Assembly (NCBI RefSeq): GCF_014805625.2
Contig: NW_023998414.1
Span: forward strand, 3,069,939-3,133,938
Source: Glossina fuscipes
Taxonomy: Eukaryota > Arthropoda > Insecta > Diptera > Glossinidae
Direction of reading: 5' to 3'
Length of the DNA: 64,000 nucleotides
Shown here: piece after piece, positions 59,000 to 64,000 of the stretch
Layout: every line of letters begins with the position of its first letter
How positions within the stretch are numbered: position 1 is the first letter of the stretch
Program-made: the position numbers and the translations under genes
The notes under the pieces: generated by a model
The model's database searches: none
Seen by the model: only the letters and a program-made list of their open reading frames with translations
Told to the model about the DNA's origin: nothing

Positions 59000-60240
59000 T
59001 TTTTTTTTTTGTAGTAGTGCGATGTACCCGATATTTCACACTTCTTAATTGCTTGTGCATATTAAATCGTCTAGATTAATAAGGTAATTGAAAGAGATTT
59101 TTTGTAATTTTTCTATACCTTACTTATTAACATGAAACAAAAAAAAAGTTTAACGCAAAAAATTTACTTGAATCAATTACTTTTGCTTTTACGAAATCAC
59201 AAAGATAAACGCAAAATTTTCCTTTTCCCTCATCAAGTTAATCTTAGTATTTTTAATTTATTTTTATAATTACATGGCTTTTGTTTGCATTCATTACGTC
59301 TGTGAAATGTTTTTCAATTCTGTTTTCATATAATCATTACCTCCTTGCTTTACATTAACGTTAACATAAGTAATTTAACATCGGATGCCGAGTTAATTAA
59401 CATTTATCTAAATTTTTATCTAAACTGTTATTGGTATCTTCGCCATTGTTATGAAATGTGAAAAGAACAGCGAATCGCTTTCTCTTATGATTGCTATTAA
59501 ACAAGTCAATAAAATTATGGGAATCAATAAGGGCACAAATGAATGAAATGAGAAGTTTCTAAACTAATAATTTAAGTTTTTTAATAATAATAAATCATTA
59601 AAAACACACTTATAAGTATGCTATATGTTCCTTTCCTATCATTTGTTAATTGTATGAGTACGGTTTTCATTTGTTTTTTTTTTTTTTGATAAGATTTTTA
59701 AACTTGTATGTATCATTTTTTTTTTCTTCTTCTTCTTCTTTTAAAAGTAATTTCACTGAAACTCACCGCAAATCCATGAGCATTTAGTTTATTATTTATG
59801 AATCGGTGAAAGGAAAATTTACACAAATTCTAAAATTCAATCTGGTGTGTGTCATTTTATATATTCATACCCACCAAAAAATTGAATGTAAACTGAAAAA
59901 ATTTTCATTTGATTAATAAAAGAAGTGCTTGAAGAACTTGAAAATGCCATACGTATAACACTTACCTTTATATATCTATCTTTTTGATATAATAACTTTT
60001 TCTAAATCAAAAGGTAAAGTAACGGATTAAACATGTTTACACACTCAGTTGACTTCTAACGATTGCTTAGCAAACTGTCCAAACTTTGCTTACAAGTTCA
60101 ATTATAATAAGTAAAATATTCAAATTGTTTAATAACAACAAAAAAAAATAAAAAATAAAAAAGAACTCGTTTTACGGACGTATAGGAAAGAGAACAAGAG
60201 TTTTACTTATTATCGAATTGACAATTTCTTGAATATTGTT
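59000..60240. other. Spacer, no gene seen
   Basis: AT-rich sequence with T-runs at 58998-59010 and 59675-59687. Nothing recognised. Confidence 0.5.
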
Positions 60241-60245
60241 TTGTC

Positions 60246-60292
60246 TAATATATGCTACACTTTCTATATTGGGGTTAACGGCAAAAGGTATG
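60246..60292. repeat. 47-bp duplication, left of gap
   Basis: Identical to 60303-60349. The copies abut the two sides of a 10-N gap, which suggests overlapping contig ends that were not merged. Confidence 0.95.
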
Positions 60293-60302
60293 NNNNNNNN
60301 NN
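60293..60302. other. Assembly gap (10 N)
   Basis: Ten N placeholders. The flanking 47 bases are identical on both sides, so the true gap is probably zero or negative in length. Confidence 0.99.
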
Positions 60303-60349
60303 TAATATATGCTACACTTTCTATATTGGGGTTAACGGCAAAAGGTATG
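60303..60349. repeat. 47-bp duplication, right of gap
   Basis: Identical to 60246-60292 (taatatatgctacactttct … ggcaaaaggtatg). Confidence 0.95.
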
Positions 60350-63300
60350 CTACCTTTTCTTTTTTTTTTTTTTTTGTAAACTAGAAACTGTCATTTGAGA
60401 CTAACTTCAGCAATTGCAACATGATTTATTAAGACATTGCATGCGAACGTGAAATTAAGCAATCTTTTTTATGGCTTATTTAAATTGTATTTAAGCATTA
60501 ACTTGAGCATAGAGCATAAACAAGTTTTATAGCAAAGCCTAAGGAGCTGTTAGGAAATAGGATCGTTCATTTTAATGAAAGTGTAAATAACTGTATTTAC
60601 CTTAAAAAGTTAACTTTTACTAACCGAAACCTTTTAATAACTAAGTACATAATATGTGAGTAACGAGTATATAATAAGTGATTAATATTACGATAATGGA
60701 TATCATGCAAGTACAGTTTTAATAGTTTAAATATTTTTATTTTCATTTAATTTTCATAAAGAGGCTATGAAATATTGAATTTATCTAGAAATATTTTCAG
60801 GAATAGAAAATAAATTCCATTACAAATTCCCATTCACTATGGATATGTGATATAAAGATATTTACGTATATAGTAGGTATGCATGTAAAAGTGAATATAT
60901 GGTAGTATTATGCTGCTTACGTAGGTTATGTAGAAATTATGTCAAAGTTATCTCTGGCGGCATACGTTATTCATATTTAGATATTTTATAGCATGGTTTT
61001 TAAGATAGCTGCTCACTACCATTTCAACCGCAAAACAATTGCTTTTATCGTACTTGAGAGTATATATACAGAGAATGTAGGAAAAAGAAAGTAGCAAAAA
61101 AGTTTATGTGATTTTTGTATGATTTATGATGAAAACATAAACCAAACGAAATATGGGAGAAAAATGTAATAAAAAAAAAAAAAAACAACAAAAAAAAAAA
61201 AAAAAAAAAAGAGATAGAGAAAGAAAGAAAAGATTAGGATATTTTTGATTAAAAACTTTAAATGTTCACGAAATGAATTATTCTTATTTCCAAACTATTA
61301 ATCTTTAAAAATAAGAAAAATTCTTTCTACCTTTTTTAAAATGTCATCAAAAAAAAAAAAAAAAAATGAAATAAAAAATTAATGTTTTTGACTTTCACAT
61401 TTGAAAACTTTCTTACTTCGGAATATACCCGTGAGTGAATGCTTGTGATAAATGTAAGTAGAACATAACTGGAAGCTATTGAAATCGTACTTTCATTTAT
61501 TCATTCATTCTGTCATTCATTCACTGGGAGATGACATATCTATCTAAGAGCTTAGGCATAAATGTCTGTTGGCTCTTACTTGACGAGGGTGACAAAAGTT
61601 ACCTTAAGGTTCTTAGTGCTTGTTTTTGTTGTTACTGTTATTATTCTTGTTGTTATTGTTGTTGTTGTTGTTGTTATTATTATTATTGTTGTTGTTGTTG
61701 TTATTGCAACAATATATTTGCAATTTTATTTTGTGTGTATCTATTTTATTTTTTTTTTTATTTATTTATTTTTTTTTTTTTAAAGAAAGGACAATACAAC
61801 ATTTACAATTTAATCCCTTCCAGGCCATTAACCTAGTTTTCTTTCTGCTATTTTTTCAAATAGACACTTGTACACCATGACTCACAATGTTAGTAATAAT
61901 ACTGTAAAATATTTCTTACAAAACTTTTTTCTTCTTTTTTTTTGTTTTTTTTTTTTTTTTTGCATTCTATTATAGTTTTTATACTTTACTTACCTAGTAT
62001 ATGACTTTTTAATATCCTTACAATGTACTTCTCATCTTGTTGATAAAAATTATTTAAAAAGTTGAGAATGTAAATTGCTTTAATTAAACTATTTAATAGC
62101 ATGTTGATCAATATTTAATAAGGTTGTTATATATATATATATGATGTTTAGTATTTTTCGCTTTTCCGCTTTTCGCCTTCATTACGATTTTATCAGTTTC
62201 AATATTTTTTTTTTTTTTTAAGTAATCAATTAAAATTTTTTTTCTTCTTGTTAAAAGCGATTTTTTATTTCTCTCGAAAAATTTGCATTAAATAAGTAGT
62301 TCTTGAATTAAGGAAAAAAAAGTGTAGACTTTTGCAAAGTTTATGTTTTTTATTTATTTTTTTAAATTGATTTTTAAGGATTAATTTTAACTAATTACCT
62401 TTTATAAGTTGAAAACTTGAAATATAAAAATTTATAAATGTTTTACTTTACTTTAATCCTTGTTAAAAACTTTTTACCCCAGCACTTTATAATTTTTTTA
62501 AAATTTATTTTATTCTTAAAAATAAGATAAGAAGACTTGATTTTCTTTGTTTTCTTAACATGACCTTATTTATTCCCAATAGGAAGTATGGTTAAAGAAT
62601 TGATTTAAATACATATAAAACATTGTTATTATCCTTCAATATGCGGTTGTGTTTAATAAATTGCTCTCAAGTCTTAAATTGTTTTTACTCTTTAATTTAT
62701 CAAGTTTTATTGAGTTTCAATTTTTTGTTTCTTTTTTTATTGCAGCCTAAAATGTTAATTTTCACTCGAATCCTTCAATAATTTTTCAAAGCATTCAACA
62801 ATCTCACACTATTATTATTGTTATATCAATTTCATCGTATTCTTTATTGAAATATGTTTATTTTTTTTTTTTTTTCACCGATTATTTGATTTCACGTTGA
62901 AATATTTTTTATTATTTTTTGTCGCCATTTTTTTTTTTTTTTTTTTCTCGACCGCCTTTTGCTATAGAATCGAAATTCGAATTCTATTTTTGAGGAATTT
63001 TTGTTTTTTTAATTTTTGTAGATCTATCTTTATCGGTTACTTGTTTTCTAATTTTAAAAACAAAATTCATCCGATTATTATCGAAATTTCCTTGATTTTA
63101 GTGTAGCACATATATACATATATATATATATTTACTTTAATAATACTACAAGTGTTTGATTCGTATTATTATCCACAATATTCCGCTGGTACGCTGATTA
63201 TTTAGTTGACGCTTTAAGGGTTCATTTAAAAAAAAAAAAAAAAAAAAAAAAATTTGTTTTTTTCCATTTGCAAAATCCTTTACAATCCTTTAAAATACTT

Positions 63301-64000
63301 TTGGCGGCATCAGCTTAATTTTTATCAGTTTGTAAATACGTTACAGTGAAAGAATTTTTTTTCTATTGATTCACAAACACGATTTGTGATTGATTTCGTT
63401 TAGAGTTCATAATTTATTTCATCCTCTTGATTTTCGGCATTGTCCTTTGATATCCTCTTAACATATTTAAGTGGAATTTTTTTTTTTTTTTTTTTCACTA
63501 AATAAGTTTGAATACATTATCTTTTCGCACGTAAAACTTTCATAAGTTGAATATTGAGTTCACTTATATTTATTGACTTATTCACTCAATTGATCAGATA
63601 GGGAGTGCATGTTTTCTTAAAAGAGAAGAACTAAAAAAGGAAAAAAAGGAAGAAAAAAAAAAAACCTATTACTTTTTGAATTTTACTTTTTAGTGTTAGG
63701 CTATACAAGCATTTGATTCAATTTTCATAATTATATGAATTTGATTCACTTTCAGTAATTTGTCGTCAAATTTTTTTTATTTAAGGCCGGTAGACGTCTA
63801 CTTAATAGCCTTTAGAAGAAGTGTTTTTTTTTCTCTTTTAGTGACTAATTATCCATTTTTCTTACACTATTGAACATAAATGTAGAAGTTTGCCACTCTT
63901 CTATATTATTTAGTTTTTTTAAGTCAAAATATTAAAAGACTTTATTTAAAATTTGATTATTTGATTATCGTACTTATTGTCTTTGTCGGACAACCTTTTT
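60350..64000. other. AT-rich, T-run-rich spacer, no gene seen
   Basis: No gene or transposon recognised to the window end. It has A-runs at 61170-61210 and 61350-61366, many T-runs (for example 61953-61970, 62860-62875, 62931-62946, 63478-63495), an A-run at 63227-63251, short (TA)n at 62130-62141 and 63113-63130, and a (GTT/ATT)n array at 61626-61708. The three overlapping frames at 61531-61880 read that array and are not genes. Confidence 0.55.
61626..61708. repeat. (GTT/ATT)n trinucleotide array
   Basis: About 80 bp of interrupted GTT and ATT triplets. Each frame gives a homopolymer-like peptide (Cys/Tyr, Val/Ile or Leu). Confidence 0.9.

Noticed and set aside
61531..61880. Three overlapping frames with Cys/Tyr, Val/Ile or Leu runs resembling membrane proteins
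   Set aside because: All three read the same (GTT/ATT)n array in different frames, so the hydrophobicity is an artefact.
1..64000. CRISPR arrays, operons, ribosome binding sites or prokaryotic mobile elements
   Set aside because: Composition, introns-like signals, SINE and mariner content indicate a eukaryotic genome. No regularly spaced repeat-spacer array was seen.

Overview
This window is eukaryotic, strongly A+T-rich, non-genic DNA. The combination of dense (TA)n microsatellites and poly(A)/poly(T) runs, several decayed mariner transposons, a tRNA-derived SINE with a (TAA)n tail, and a dispersed repeat beginning 'acaagtaag…ttcggc…' points to a higher (brachyceran) fly. A tsetse-like or other muscoid/tephritoid fly is my best guess, but this is inference and no species-diagnostic gene is present. 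Nearly all open frames are short and low-complexity, and many lack an ATG. I recognise no intact protein-coding gene, rRNA or functional tRNA. The window could be a long intron or an intergenic block.

Layout: 1-4.2 kb is AT-rich spacer with a striking ~0.7 kb block of degenerate TATCATATA-type repeats (2.5-3.2 kb). A tRNA-derived SINE lies at 4231-4410 between perfect 12-bp target duplications. A mariner end (5.85-6.34 kb) is followed by a long dispersed repeat (6.5-7.4 kb). Between 7.4 and 17.5 kb are microsatellites, a mariner catalytic relic (10.6 kb), a mariner N-terminal relic (12.6 kb) and a LINE RNase H relic (13.1-13.3 kb). A further mariner relic is at 17.55-18.0 kb. The interval 18-26.6 kb is mostly spacer with one repeat block. 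A decayed reading frame of about 270 codons sits at 26.64-27.46 kb on the minus strand, followed by two head-to-tail dispersed repeats (27.5-28.8 kb). The interval 28.8-34.7 kb is microsatellite-rich spacer.

The best-preserved transposon is a 1,044-bp mariner (35268-36311, minus strand) with recognisable terminal inverted repeats. It shares its right end with the 5.85-kb copy. Another mariner lies at 42.3-43.3 kb, a Tc1/mariner-like scrap at 44.15 kb and repeat copies at 45.5-47.35 kb. A possible decayed cytochrome P450 N-terminal fragment is at 54.8-55.26 kb beside a SINE relic. An internally deleted mariner with putative inverted ends is at 56.09-56.86 kb. A 10-N gap at 60293-60302 is flanked by an exact 47-bp duplication, which looks like an unmerged contig overlap.

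Functionally this is a graveyard of independent insertions, not a cooperating gene set. I found no convincing new system. The most useful leads are the SINE family (five members), the unidentified decayed frame at 26.6-27.5 kb, the possible P450 relic and three splice-site-bounded candidate exons that need transcript evidence.
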